A DNA stretch of 16,208 nt, from NCBI GenBank assembly GCA_026392775.1, contig JAPLBK010000066.1, positions 1 to 16,208 of the forward strand, read 5' to 3'. A model generated the notes under the pieces. It was not told the origin of the DNA. It ran no database searches and saw only the letters and a program-made list of their open reading frames with translations. This document shows positions 7,599-16,208 of the stretch, piece after piece (within the stretch, counting starts at the first letter, position 1; the number at the start of each line of letters is the position of its first letter). The position numbers were made by a program, and so were the translations under genes. The DNA is from Actinomycetota bacterium. Lineage in GTDB: Bacteria > Actinomycetota > Actinomycetes > Nanopelagicales > Nanopelagicaceae.

Positions 7599-8577
7599 GG
7601 TTAATTGCAGCAATGAGCGGTGGAGTTGATTCAGCAGTGGCTGCTGCCCGCGCAGTTGAGGCGGGCCATGAAGTTATTGGTGTGCACTTAGCGCTCTCTT
7701 CCAATCCTCAGAAATATCGATCAGGTGCCCGTGGATGTTGCACGATTGAAGACTCACATGATGCGCGCCGTGCTGCAGATGTCATCGGAATTCCTTTTTA
7801 TATCTGGGATATGGCTGAAGAGTTTCATGATGGAGTAGTTGAAGATTTCTTAGCTGAGTATGCAGCAGGGCGAACACCCAATCCATGTCTGCGTTGTAAT
7901 GAAAAGATTAAGTTCGCAGCAGTTCTAGATCGTGCACGTGCCATGGGCTTTGATGGTGTTGTAACGGGTCACTACGCAAGAACTCAGATCTCTGATTCTG
8001 GAAAGACACTGCATCGAGCAGTTGATCATTCATTGAAGGCGCCATTTTCCCACTGGGTGATACAACGAAAGTTGATATTCGCAAAGAGGCAGAAGCGCGC
8101 GGCTTAGCTGTTGCACAAAAGCCAGATAGCCACGATATTTGTTTTGTTCCTTCTGGTGATAATGCAGGATGGTTACGAGAACGTTTGGGAAGTGAAGTAG
8201 GTCCAATCGTTGATCAAGATGGTGTAAAGATTGGCGAACACAAAGGTGCTTACACATACACAATCGGTCAGCGAAAGGGTCTGGGACTAACTGTTCCAAC
8301 AGCTGATGGTTCACCACGATTTGTTTTAAAAATTGAACCTGTGAGCAATACCGTTGTAGTTGGTGCACGTGAAGATTTAGCGGTTACAACTATGCGTGGA
8401 GAGAGAGCAGTCTGGTGTGGACCTGCAGTTGCAGTGAAGCCACAACGCGGCTTTGTCCAAGTGCGTGCGCATGGTGCAGCCCTACCTTGTTCATACTTCT
8501 TTGATGGAACCCTACTTACTGCTCAATTAGATGATCCTCTTTTAGGTCTAGCAACTGGCCAAGCAATGGTTATTTAG
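7595..8577 (+). pseudogene. mnmA: tRNA 2-thiouridylase MnmA, disrupted by an internal deletion with frameshift
   Basis: MnmA uses ATP and persulfide sulfur to make 2-thiouridine at tRNA position 34. The first part (7595 to about 8026) has the PP-loop [11 protein letters not shown] (residues 8-18), the [12 protein letters not shown] stretch with catalytic Cys101, and GHYART. Matching sequence then resumes in another frame at about 8032 ([13 protein letters not shown]), with the second catalytic Cys in PDSHDICFVPSGD and TYTIGQRKGLGL, and stops at TAG 8575-8577 after GQAMVI. About 16 residues with the nearly invariant KDQSY block are missing at the joint. The real C-terminal strand (usually ending near VLGSATI) is also absent. 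As written the first frame ends at 8107 and no working enzyme is made. Whether this is real or an assembly error is open. Confidence 0.88.
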
Positions 8578-10569
<1,992 letters not shown>

Positions 10570-10582
10570 TAGGATTTCAACC

Positions 10583-10705
10583 ATGATGAACTTAGCAACT
10601 GAGGCTGTGCGCGAACTTCCAATGCCTCCCTATGCATTTGGCATTATTGGTTTTGGAGTTCTTTCACTCCTTCTCTATTTAACTCTTCGCCTAGACCGGG
10701 ACTAA
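10583..10705 (+). CDS. 40-residue single-pass membrane protein upstream of nadD
   Basis: A small gene with its own ribosome site (AGGA, 10571-10574, 8 nt before ATG). The predicted peptide begins MMNLATEAVRELPMPP, has one hydrophobic segment (about residues 17-35, YAFGIIGFGVLSLLLYLTL), and ends with charged RLDRD. The layout, a short acidic N-terminus with a Pro-rich turn and then one helix and basic/acidic end, resembles small proteins of unknown function often found in front of nadD in actinobacteria. Function is unknown. ATG 10586 is an alternative start. Only 1 nt separates its stop from the TTG of nadD, so it may couple nadD translation. Confidence 0.75.
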   Translation: MMNLATEAVRELPMPPYAFGIIGFGVLSLLLYLTLRLDRD

Positions 10706-10706
10706 T

Positions 10707-11258
10707 TTGTCCCGCGTTGGAATTTACGGCGGAACATTTGACCCGATACACCGAGGTCACTTGCACGTAATCACGCAACTTTTTAAAAAAGACTTAATTG
10801 ATCAACTACTTCTTATTCCTGCTGGTCAACCTTTGCTTCGAAGTTGCGAGCCAACTGCTAGTGGAGAACAGCGACGAAAGATGTGTGAGTTAGCAGTTTC
10901 AACGCTGCCAGAAGAAATTAAGAATAGAGTGCGTGTAAACCCCATTGAAATCCTACGTGCCGGCCCTAGCTATGCAATCGATACCGTTGAAGCGCTGAGT
11001 CGGACATTTCCAGATGATCAGATCTATTTAATCGTAGGAGCAGATGCTTTTTCAAAGATGGATCAGTGGCACAGGGCCCAAGATTTACAAAAAATGGTTT
11101 CAGTCATCTGCATTAATCGACCTGGTTATCCAGCAACTGGAATTGATATTGGGGCCCTAGATGCCGCAGCAACAACAATTCGCCAGGGATTGAACGCTGA
11201 CGTGCCGGAAATTGTGGCGGGATTTATAAGAGAGAATGGGCTCTATGACAATCAATAG
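10707..11258 (+). CDS. nadD: nicotinate-nucleotide adenylyltransferase
   Basis: Joins nicotinate mononucleotide and ATP to form deamido-NAD in NAD synthesis. The 183-residue protein has the nucleotidyltransferase signature GGTFDPIHRGHL at residues 8-19 (HxGH at 15-18), IPAGQPLLR (37-45), and IVGADAFSKMDQWH (109-122). Near the C-terminus the usual SSTxIR phosphate-binding motif reads AATTIR (154-159), so both serines are replaced. The start is TTG, chosen because SRVGIYGGTFDP is the family N-terminus and the preceding stop leaves no room for an earlier one. It overlaps rsfS and belongs to the nadD-rsfS-gpgP operon. Probably active, but the altered motif leaves some doubt. Confidence 0.92.
   Translation: MSRVGIYGGTFDPIHRGHLHVITQLFKKDLIDQLLLIPAGQPLLRSCEPTASGEQRRKMCELAVSTLPEEIKNRVRVNPIEILRAGPSYAIDTVEALSRTFPDDQIYLIVGADAFSKMDQWHRAQDLQKMVSVICINRPGYPATGIDIGALDAAATTIRQGLNADVPEIVAGFIRENGLYDNQ
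11228..11234 (+). promoter_or_regulatory. ribosome binding site that decides the rsfS start
   Basis: AAGAGAG lies 1 nt before the first ATG (11236) but 10 nt before the second (11245). The spacing favours the second, which also gives the family-like N-terminus MTINSKTREITQVAA. Confidence 0.5.
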
Positions 11259-11622
11259 CAAAACCCGCGAGATAACCCAAGTAGCCGCCCATGCCATTAT
11301 TGAAAAGATTGGCACAGATTTAATCGCTATTGATTTATCAGATCAATTAGTTTTAAGTGAAGTTTTTTTGATTGCAACAGGTCAAAACTCAGCACAAGTA
11401 GATTCAATTGCCGATGAAGTTGAACGCAAGCTCCAAGCAATTGGAGAAAAGCCAGCACGCCGTGAAAAAGGTGCTGAATGGATTTTGCTGGATTACTCAG
11501 ATTTAGTTGTGCATATTCAAAGCGTTGAACTTCGCAAATACTACATGCTCGATCGTCTTTGGAATGACTGTCCAACGATTGAACTAGATGCTGTGAAGGA
11601 AGCTGCATTAAATGGTAGGTAA
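11245..11622 (+). CDS. rsfS: ribosomal silencing factor RsfS
   Basis: Binds ribosomal protein uL14 on the 50S subunit and blocks subunit joining when nutrients are short. The protein has 125 residues from ATG 11245, or 128 from ATG 11236, typical for the family. Seen: the DUF143/Oligomerization domain with DLSDQLVLSEVFLIATGQN (about residues 30-48), GAEWILLDYSDLVVHI (about 91-106) and the signature ending RKYYMLDRLWNDCP (about 112-125 counting from 11236). It overlaps nadD at its 5' end and the phosphatase gene by 11 nt at its 3' end. The same order is found in Mycobacterium (Rv2421c-Rv2419c). Confidence 0.94.
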   Translation: MTINSKTREITQVAAHAIIEKIGTDLIAIDLSDQLVLSEVFLIATGQNSAQVDSIADEVERKLQAIGEKPARREKGAEWILLDYSDLVVHIQSVELRKYYMLDRLWNDCPTIELDAVKEAALNGR

Positions 11623-12262
11623 TCGCATTGTTATTTGGCGCCATGGACAAACCGACTGGAACAAGATAAACCGATTTCAAGGTCACTCAGATATTCCGCT
11701 CAACGAAGTTGGAAAAGTACAAGTAACTCGAGCAGCACAAGTTCTAGCAGGTATGAATCCAACTCAGATTATTTCAAGTGATTTGGGCCGAGCTATTGAA
11801 ACTGCGCAAACTCTTGCAGATTTAACTGGATTAAGTTTTAGTTCGCATGAAACGCTACGCGAAACTAATGGTGGTTTGTGGGAAGGAAAAACTGGTTCAC
11901 AAAATCGTGCAGAAGATTTTCATAACTTTATTCGCTGGATTGATGGCGATGATAGTCCAGCTGGCACAACAGGAGAGCGACGCAGTGAAGTGGCATCTCG
12001 TGCAGTTGGTGAAATCTTGAAAGCCTTAGAAGGAAAAACTGAACAACTTTTGGTTGTTGCAACACATGGTGGAACAGCTAGATGCGTTCTTGGAGAATTG
12101 CTGCAACTTCCACTTTCACATTGGGGAGTTTTAGGCGGACTTTCAAATGCATCGTGGTCTGTCCTACAAAGAAATCCCCGCCAGTGGAATTTAGTTGAAC
12201 ACAACGCTGGATCTATTCCAGAACCTGTCTATGGCGAAGAAAGTGGAGCAACTTTCGTTTAA
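11612..12262 (+). CDS. gpgP: histidine phosphatase, probable glucosyl-3-phosphoglycerate phosphatase
   Basis: Branch-1 histidine phosphatase of 216 residues. The phosphate pocket is visible: IWRHGQTDWN with nucleophile His11, Arg10 and Arg60 (SSDLGRAIETA), Glu84 in LRETNGGLWEG, and His152 in VVATHGGTARC. The family contains phosphoglycerate mutases and many phosphatases. The specific role is inferred from its place directly after nadD and rsfS, where mycobacteria carry GpgP (Rv2419c), which dephosphorylates glucosyl-3-phosphoglycerate in glucosylglycerate and methylglucose polysaccharide synthesis. No GpgS-type synthase is in the window, so the substrate remains uncertain. The ATG overlaps the end of rsfS. 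Confidence 0.82.
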   Translation: MVGNRIVIWRHGQTDWNKINRFQGHSDIPLNEVGKVQVTRAAQVLAGMNPTQIISSDLGRAIETAQTLADLTGLSFSSHETLRETNGGLWEGKTGSQNRAEDFHNFIRWIDGDDSPAGTTGERRSEVASRAVGEILKALEGKTEQLLVVATHGGTARCVLGELLQLPLSHWGVLGGLSNASWSVLQRNPRQWNLVEHNAGSIPEPVYGEESGATFV

Positions 12263-12283
12263 AACTACCGTGGGTGTATGCGG

Positions 12284-12289
12284 TAAGGT
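12284..12289 (+). promoter_or_regulatory. weak candidate -10 box for tRNA-Ala and leuS
   Basis: TAAGGT fits TANNNT and ends 17 nt before the mature tRNA 5' end, allowing a short 5' leader. No convincing -35 box is found in the 44-bp gap. Read-through from the gpgP operon is an equal possibility. Confidence 0.25.
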
Positions 12290-12306
12290 CTGCACTTGAA
12301 GTAAAT

Positions 12307-12379
12307 GGGGCTATAGCGCAGCTGGTAGCGCACCTGCATGGCATGCAGGGGGTCAGGGGTTCAAATCCCCTTAGCTCCA
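12307..12379 (+). tRNA. tRNA-Ala(GGC)
   Basis: A 73-nt cloverleaf reads by eye. The acceptor GGGGCTA pairs with TAGCTCC (one G-T wobble), and the discriminator is A. The D stem is GCGC/GCGC with AGCTGGTA in the loop. The anticodon stem is CCTGC/GCAGG around loop ATGGCAT, giving anticodon GGC for alanine GCC/GCU codons. The T stem is AGGGG/CCCCT with TTCAAAT. The CCA end is not encoded (the next bases are CGT), so it must be added. leuS begins 3 nt after the tRNA, leaving no room for a terminator. Confidence 0.97.
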
Positions 12380-12382
12380 CGT

Positions 12383-14866
12383 ATGAATAAGAACGTGAAT
12401 GACGAGCGCGAGCACGCGGCATACGACTTTGCCTACGTGCAGGAAAAATGGCTGCCGATTTGGGATCAAGTTCAGCCATTTAAATCAGGACGCGCAGATG
12501 ACACACGTGAAAAGAAATATGTCTTGGATATGTTTCCTTATCCATCCGGTGATCTTCATATGGGCCATGCCGAGGCATATGCATTAGGTGATGTGATTGC
12601 CCGTTACTGGGTGCAAAAAGGTTTTAACGTTATGCACCCCATCGCTTGGGATGCTTTTGGATTACCTGCTGAAAATGCGGCAATCAAACGTAACTCTGAT
12701 CCACGCATCTGGACATATGAAAATATTGCCGTGCAGAAAGCCTCAATGCGACGTTTCGCGTGTTCTTTTGACTGGGACCGTGTTTTTAATACATGCGATC
12801 CTGAATACTATAAATGGAATCAATGGTTATTTTTAAAGCTGCATGAGCGTGGCCTTGCTTATCGAAAAGATTCAGCAGTGAACTGGTGTCCTGGATGTCA
12901 AACTGTTTTAGCTAATGAACAAGTTGTTGCAGGACTTTGTGAGCGATGTGATTCAGCCGTTACAAAGAAGAAGTTAAATCAGTGGTATTTCAAAATCACT
13001 GACTATGCCGATCGATTACTCGATGACATGGCACAACTGGAGGGTAAATGGCCTGAAAAAGTCTTGATGATGCAGCGCAATTGGATTGGACGCTCAACTG
13101 GTGCCAATGTTTCATTTGTTATTGAGGGGCGCACCGAGCCTGTAACTATTTATACAACCCGCCCAGATACTTTGTATGGGGCAACTTTTATGGTTGTTGC
13201 TACCGATAGTGAATTAGCTGCAGAGTTAGTTGTTGGCACAGGAGTTGAAACTGAGTTCAATTCTTACCTTGAAAAGATTAAGTCTGATAGCGATATCGAT
13301 CGCCTAGCTACAGATCGCCCTAAGAGTGGTGTATTCCTTAATCGCTATGCAATTAACCCAGTTAATAGTGCAAAGCTACCCATCTGGGCAAGTGATTATG
13401 TTCTAGCTGATTACGGGACCGGTGCCATCATGGCTGTTCCAGCACATGATCAGCGCGATTTAGATTTTGCTAAAGCATTTGCGTTGCCTGTGGTTGTTGT
13501 TGTTGAAACTGGGGAGGAAGATCCCAATACAAGTGGTGTTGCAACAACTGGAGATGGAAAATTAGTTAACTCAGGCGCGCTCAATGGCCTTAATAAGGCT
13601 GATGCAATCGCTGCCATTAACAGCCAACTAGAAAAAGATGGCCTTGGAAAATCTGCCCGTAACTACCGCTTGCGCGATTGGTTAGTTTCTCGCCAGCGTT
13701 ACTGGGGAACACCGATTCCAATCATTCACTGCCCTTCTTGTGGTGAAGTGCCAGTTCCAGCAGATCAACTTCCACTTACTTTGCCAGATGCTAAAGGCTT
13801 AGATCTAAAGCCAAAGGGAACATCACCTCTGGGTGCTGCAACTGATTGGGTTAATGTTGCATGTCCTAAGTGTGGGGCTGCATCAAAGCGAGATACCGAC
13901 ACGATGGATACCTTCGTGGATTCATCGTGGTATTACTTACGTTATCCATCATCTACCGTGCATGATCAACCGTTTTTGAAAAAGGATATTGAAACCTGGT
14001 TGCCTGTTGATCAATACGTTGGCGGTGTCACACATGCAATCTTGCACCTTCTCTACAGCCGCTTCTTTACTAAAGTATTAAGTGATATGGGCATGGTTAA
14101 TTTCAATGAACCATTTACCCGTTTACTTAACCAAGGAATGGTTGTTATGGATGGCTCTGCGATGTCTAAGAGCCGTGGCAACCTTGTTGCACTCTCTGAT
14201 GAACTTGAAAAGCATGGCGTTGATGCAATTCGTTTGTCTATGGTTTTTGCTGGTCCGCCAGAAGATGATGTTGATTGGTCTGATGTTTCACCATCAGGGT
14301 CAGTTAAATTCTTGACGCGTGCTTGGCGTTTATCTGGAGATGTAACAAGTGCTCCAGGAGCAGATTTTTCTAAGGGAGATGTCTCACTTCGTAAAGCAAC
14401 ACATAAGGCACTAAATGATGCAGGATTTGCAGTTGAGTCATTTCGATTCAACGTTGCAGTCGCCCGTGTCATGGAGCTAGTAAATGCAACACGTAAGGCA
14501 ATTGATTCTGGTTGTGGGGCTGCTGATCCTGCAGTGCGCGAAGCCGTTGAAGCAATTGCAATCATGGTTTCACTCGTTGCACCATTTACAGCAGAAGAGA
14601 TGTGGGAGCGTTTAGGACATAAGCCTGCCGTGGCACTTGCCGGCTGGCCAGCGGTGGATCCAAAACTTCTTGTGGCAGATTCAGTGGAAGCTGTTATTCA
14701 AATTAACGGCAAGATTAAAGAGCGTATTGATGTCTCACCAACGATTACTGATGCAGAACTTGAAGCGTTAGCCCTTGCACACCCAACGATTGTTGCCGAA
14801 CTAGGCACAAACGCACCGAAAAAGGTCATTGCACGCGCGCCAAAACTAGTTAATATCGTTGCTTAA
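12383..14866 (+). CDS. leuS: leucyl-tRNA synthetase
   Basis: Class I synthetase that charges tRNA-Leu. It has 827 residues from ATG 12383, close to the E. coli-type length. Seen: the HIGH-type motif as HMGH (59-62) in [19 protein letters not shown], the CP1 editing domain with [12 protein letters not shown] and [15 protein letters not shown], the catalytic [10 protein letters not shown] stretch, and the KMSKS loop as AMSKS (593-597, first Lys replaced by Ala). The anticodon-binding and C-terminal domains end [14 protein letters not shown]...NIVA. The frame is open further upstream, but that reading translates the tRNA and is not coding. GTG 12395 is an alternative start. No separate ribosome site fits between tRNA and ATG. 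Confidence 0.96.
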   Translation: MNKNVNDEREHAAYDFAYVQEKWLPIWDQVQPFKSGRADDTREKKYVLDMFPYPSGDLHMGHAEAYALGDVIARYWVQKGFNVMHPIAWDAFGLPAENAAIKRNSDPRIWTYENIAVQKASMRRFACSFDWDRVFNTCDPEYYKWNQWLFLKLHERGLAYRKDSAVNWCPGCQTVLANEQVVAGLCERCDSAVTKKKLNQWYFKITDYADRLLDDMAQLEGKWPEKVLMMQRNWIGRSTGANVSFVIEGRTEPVTIYTTRPDTLYGATFMVVATDSELAAELVVGTGVETEFNSYLEKIKSDSDIDRLATDRPKSGVFLNRYAINPVNSAKLPIWASDYVLADYGTGAIMAVPAHDQRDLDFAKAFALPVVVVVETGEEDPNTSGVATTGDGKLVNSGALNGLNKADAIAAINSQLEKDGLGKSARNYRLRDWLVSRQRYWGTPIPIIHCPSCGEVPVPADQLPLTLPDAKGLDLKPKGTSPLGAATDWVNVACPKCGAASKRDTDTMDTFVDSSWYYLRYPSSTVHDQPFLKKDIETWLPVDQYVGGVTHAILHLLYSRFFTKVLSDMGMVNFNEPFTRLLNQGMVVMDGSAMSKSRGNLVALSDELEKHGVDAIRLSMVFAGPPEDDVDWSDVSPSGSVKFLTRAWRLSGDVTSAPGADFSKGDVSLRKATHKALNDAGFAVESFRFNVAVARVMELVNATRKAIDSGCGAADPAVREAVEAIAIMVSLVAPFTAEEMWERLGHKPAVALAGWPAVDPKLLVADSVEAVIQINGKIKERIDVSPTITDAELEALALAHPTIVAELGTNAPKKVIARAPKLVNIVA

Positions 14867-14892
14867 TACTCGTGCAAGTAGTTCCACAATAT

Positions 14893-14898
14893 GAAAGG
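14893..14898 (+). promoter_or_regulatory. ribosome binding site of the cysteine-synthase-like gene
   Basis: GAAAGG lies 8 nt before ATG 14907 and supports this start for a protein whose N-terminal region is shorter than usual for the family. Confidence 0.6.
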
Positions 14899-14906
14899 CC
14901 CGATCA

Positions 14907-15791
14907 ATGAAGACAATTCTAGATGCCATCGGTAATACGCCTTTAGTAAAAATTGAGGGAATTTGGGTCAAGATGGAATTCATGAACCCATCTGGTTCTA
15001 TCAAAGCGCGTATTGCAAAATACATGATTGAACGTGCAGAAGCTGAAGGTTTATTAAAGCCTGGCGATACAATTGTTGAAGCAAGCAGCGGTAATACTGG
15101 AAATGCAATGAGTATGGTTGCAGCAGTTAAGGGTTACAAAATGTTGGTGATAATGCCTGATGGAATGAGTCCTGAGCGCACAGCAATCTCTGAAGCATTT
15201 GGCGCAGAAGTTGCCACCATGGGAGATTTCCATGTTAACGATGCGTTAGAAGAAGCACGTCGGCGCGGCGCAATGCCAGGATTTTTCTCACCACAACAGT
15301 TCGATAATGAATGGAACGTTGAAGAGAACCGCCTATGGCTGGGTCAAGAGATTTTGCAACAAATGCCAGTACTGCCAGATCTATTGATTAGTGGAGTTGG
15401 AACAGGCGGAACAGTTATTGGTGTGGGGCAAGCATTTAAAGCTGTGAACCCCAACTGCAAAGTAATTGCTCTAGAGCCATCTGAATCCTGCACAATTTTG
15501 TGTGGAGAAGTGTCAAAGCATTTAATTGAAGGAATTGCAGATGGTTTTATCCCAGGCATTGTTACTCGCCACCATCATGAATTGGATGGAGTTATTCATG
15601 TGGGCTCAGAGGAGTCGATTGACGAGATGCGCCGCATAGCCAGAGTGCATGGCATTTTCGTAGGCCCATCTTCAGGAGCACACTTGATTGCGGCAAAGAG
15701 ATTGAAGGAGCAGTACGGTGTTGAAAACGTCGTTACTTTCTTCTGTGATGAGGGCGAGAAGTACATCAACGACTACTGGCTGAAGAAGTAA
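14907..15791 (+). CDS. cysteine synthase family PLP enzyme (CysK/CysM-like)
   Basis: Fold-type II PLP enzyme of 294 residues, probably forming cysteine from an activated serine and sulfide. Seen: IGNTPLV (8-14), the PLP-lysine segment NPSGSIKARIAKYMI (about 27-41), the substrate loop EASSGNTGN, the glycine-rich phosphate cup GVGTGGT, and VGPSSGAH near the C-terminus, which positions the PLP ring nitrogen. Two oddities: the stretch between IGNTPLV and the PLP lysine is shortened by roughly 10-15 residues, and the usual SVKDR reads SIKAR, with Ala for Asp. The donor (O-acetylserine, O-phosphoserine, or a homoserine or cystathionine substrate) cannot be decided. It is 40 nt behind leuS, with no visible terminator between them. 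Confidence 0.85.
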   Translation: MKTILDAIGNTPLVKIEGIWVKMEFMNPSGSIKARIAKYMIERAEAEGLLKPGDTIVEASSGNTGNAMSMVAAVKGYKMLVIMPDGMSPERTAISEAFGAEVATMGDFHVNDALEEARRRGAMPGFFSPQQFDNEWNVEENRLWLGQEILQQMPVLPDLLISGVGTGGTVIGVGQAFKAVNPNCKVIALEPSESCTILCGEVSKHLIEGIADGFIPGIVTRHHHELDGVIHVGSEESIDEMRRIARVHGIFVGPSSGAHLIAAKRLKEQYGVENVVTFFCDEGEKYINDYWLKK

Positions 15792-15851
15792 ATATCCACA
15801 CCCTTTAACCTGCTCTAAGAATGGCTTTTCAATGCCCTGAACTATTGAGGC

Positions 15852-16208
15852 ATGGAATATTTCTCACAGATCTTCGAAAAACTAACTACCTGGTGGTTTG
15901 ATCTCAATTTCACACCTATTCAAAAACGTGCACTACTTGCAATGTCGGCAATCGTCGTTGTTATCTCTGTATTTATCGTCATTAGGGGAAATACTGATGA
16001 AATAACACCACCTCCCGTAATTGTTGAACAAGTGCAAGCCCCACAGATATTTGTAGATGTAACAGGGGCAGTTAATACACCAGGTGTTTACACACTCACT
16101 GCTAGCTCTCGCGTAATCGATGCAATCAAAGCAGCTGGAGGTTCAGCACCTGGTGCGGATTTGAGCACTATAAATTTGGCCAGAGTTTTAGCCGACGGTG
16201 AACAGATC
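15852..16208 (+). CDS. comEA: ComEA-like competence DNA receptor, 3' end outside window
   Basis: Membrane-anchored DNA-binding protein of the DNA-uptake machinery. The 119 visible codons show a short cytosolic N-terminus, one membrane helix (about residues 29-47, ALLAMSAIVVVISVFIVI), a Pro-rich linker, then an SLBB-type beta-grasp domain (VDVTGAVNTPGVYTL, RVIDAIKAAGG) as found in ComEA before its helix-hairpin-helix DNA-binding domain. That last domain would lie beyond the right edge. GAGG (15847-15850) is only 1 nt before the ATG, too close for an ideal ribosome site. The 60-nt gap after cysK holds no clear terminator or promoter. comEC commonly follows. Confidence 0.85.
   Translation, partial: MEYFSQIFEKLTTWWFDLNFTPIQKRALLAMSAIVVVISVFIVIRGNTDEITPPPVIVEQVQAPQIFVDVTGAVNTPGVYTLTASSRVIDAIKAAGGSAPGADLSTINLARVLADGEQI

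Noticed and set aside
8020..8040. Programmed ribosomal frameshift in mnmA
   Set aside because: No slippery heptamer is seen, and a shift would not restore the missing KDQSY block; a deletion fits better.
8030..8368. 112-codon minus-strand frame across the mnmA break
   Set aside because: It covers the second half of mnmA in antisense and does not explain the break; no motif was recognised.
12338..12382. N-terminal extension of LeuRS
   Set aside because: The 15 extra codons translate the tRNA-Ala gene; the LeuRS family starts after them.
14053..14565. 170-codon open frame on the minus strand inside leuS
   Set aside because: It is a shadow of well-conserved LeuRS coding sequence with low-complexity Ser/Thr composition.

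Overview
The window looks like chromosome from a streamlined, low-GC actinobacterium, most likely a freshwater planktonic lineage of the acI/Nanopelagicales type. This is inferred from three things: actinobacterial gene order (fabD-fabH; nadD-rsfS-gpgP with a tiny membrane protein in front of nadD; a cysteine desulfurase next to mnmA and ligA), an MgtA-like mannosyltransferase, and AT-leaning codon use with very short intergenic gaps. I see no insertion sequence, prophage, CRISPR array or defence gene. The content is housekeeping.

Layout. Minus strand, 1-4699: a fatty-acid synthesis operon fabD -> fabH (fabH runs off the left edge), and upstream of it a three-gene operon mgtA-like mannosyltransferase -> second GT4 glycosyltransferase -> SGNH/GDSL hydrolase. 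A 121-bp divergent control region (4700-4820) follows. Plus strand, 4821-10569: etfB-etfA-cysteine desulfurase-mnmA-ligA. Plus strand, 10583-12262: a 40-residue membrane peptide, nadD, rsfS and a GpgP-like phosphatase. Plus strand, 12307-15791: tRNA-Ala(GGC), leuS only 3 nt behind it, and a cysteine-synthase-family enzyme. The start of comEA is at the right edge.

The most striking observation is a cluster of three sequence losses inside 2.1 kb. (1) At about 6514, etfA loses its C-terminal tail and the cysteine desulfurase loses its start and the conserved N-terminal AATTP segment. (2) At about 8027, mnmA lacks the conserved KDQSY block and is thrown out of frame. (3) At about 8576, mnmA loses its C-terminal strand and ligA loses its start codon and first residues. 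Every other gene in the window looks complete. Either the assembly dropped short segments here, or these genes are really broken. Because ligA is normally essential, assembly or amplification error is the simpler explanation. Two of the damaged genes act together in tRNA 2-thiouridine synthesis, so a real lesion would matter.

Regulatory points: a perfect 16-bp palindrome overlaps the predicted -10 box of etfB, whose transcript is predicted to be leaderless. fabD also looks leaderless (GTG start behind a TAAAGT box). leuS appears to depend on the tRNA-Ala transcript, and 3'-end processing of the tRNA would leave it with a 3-nt leader.
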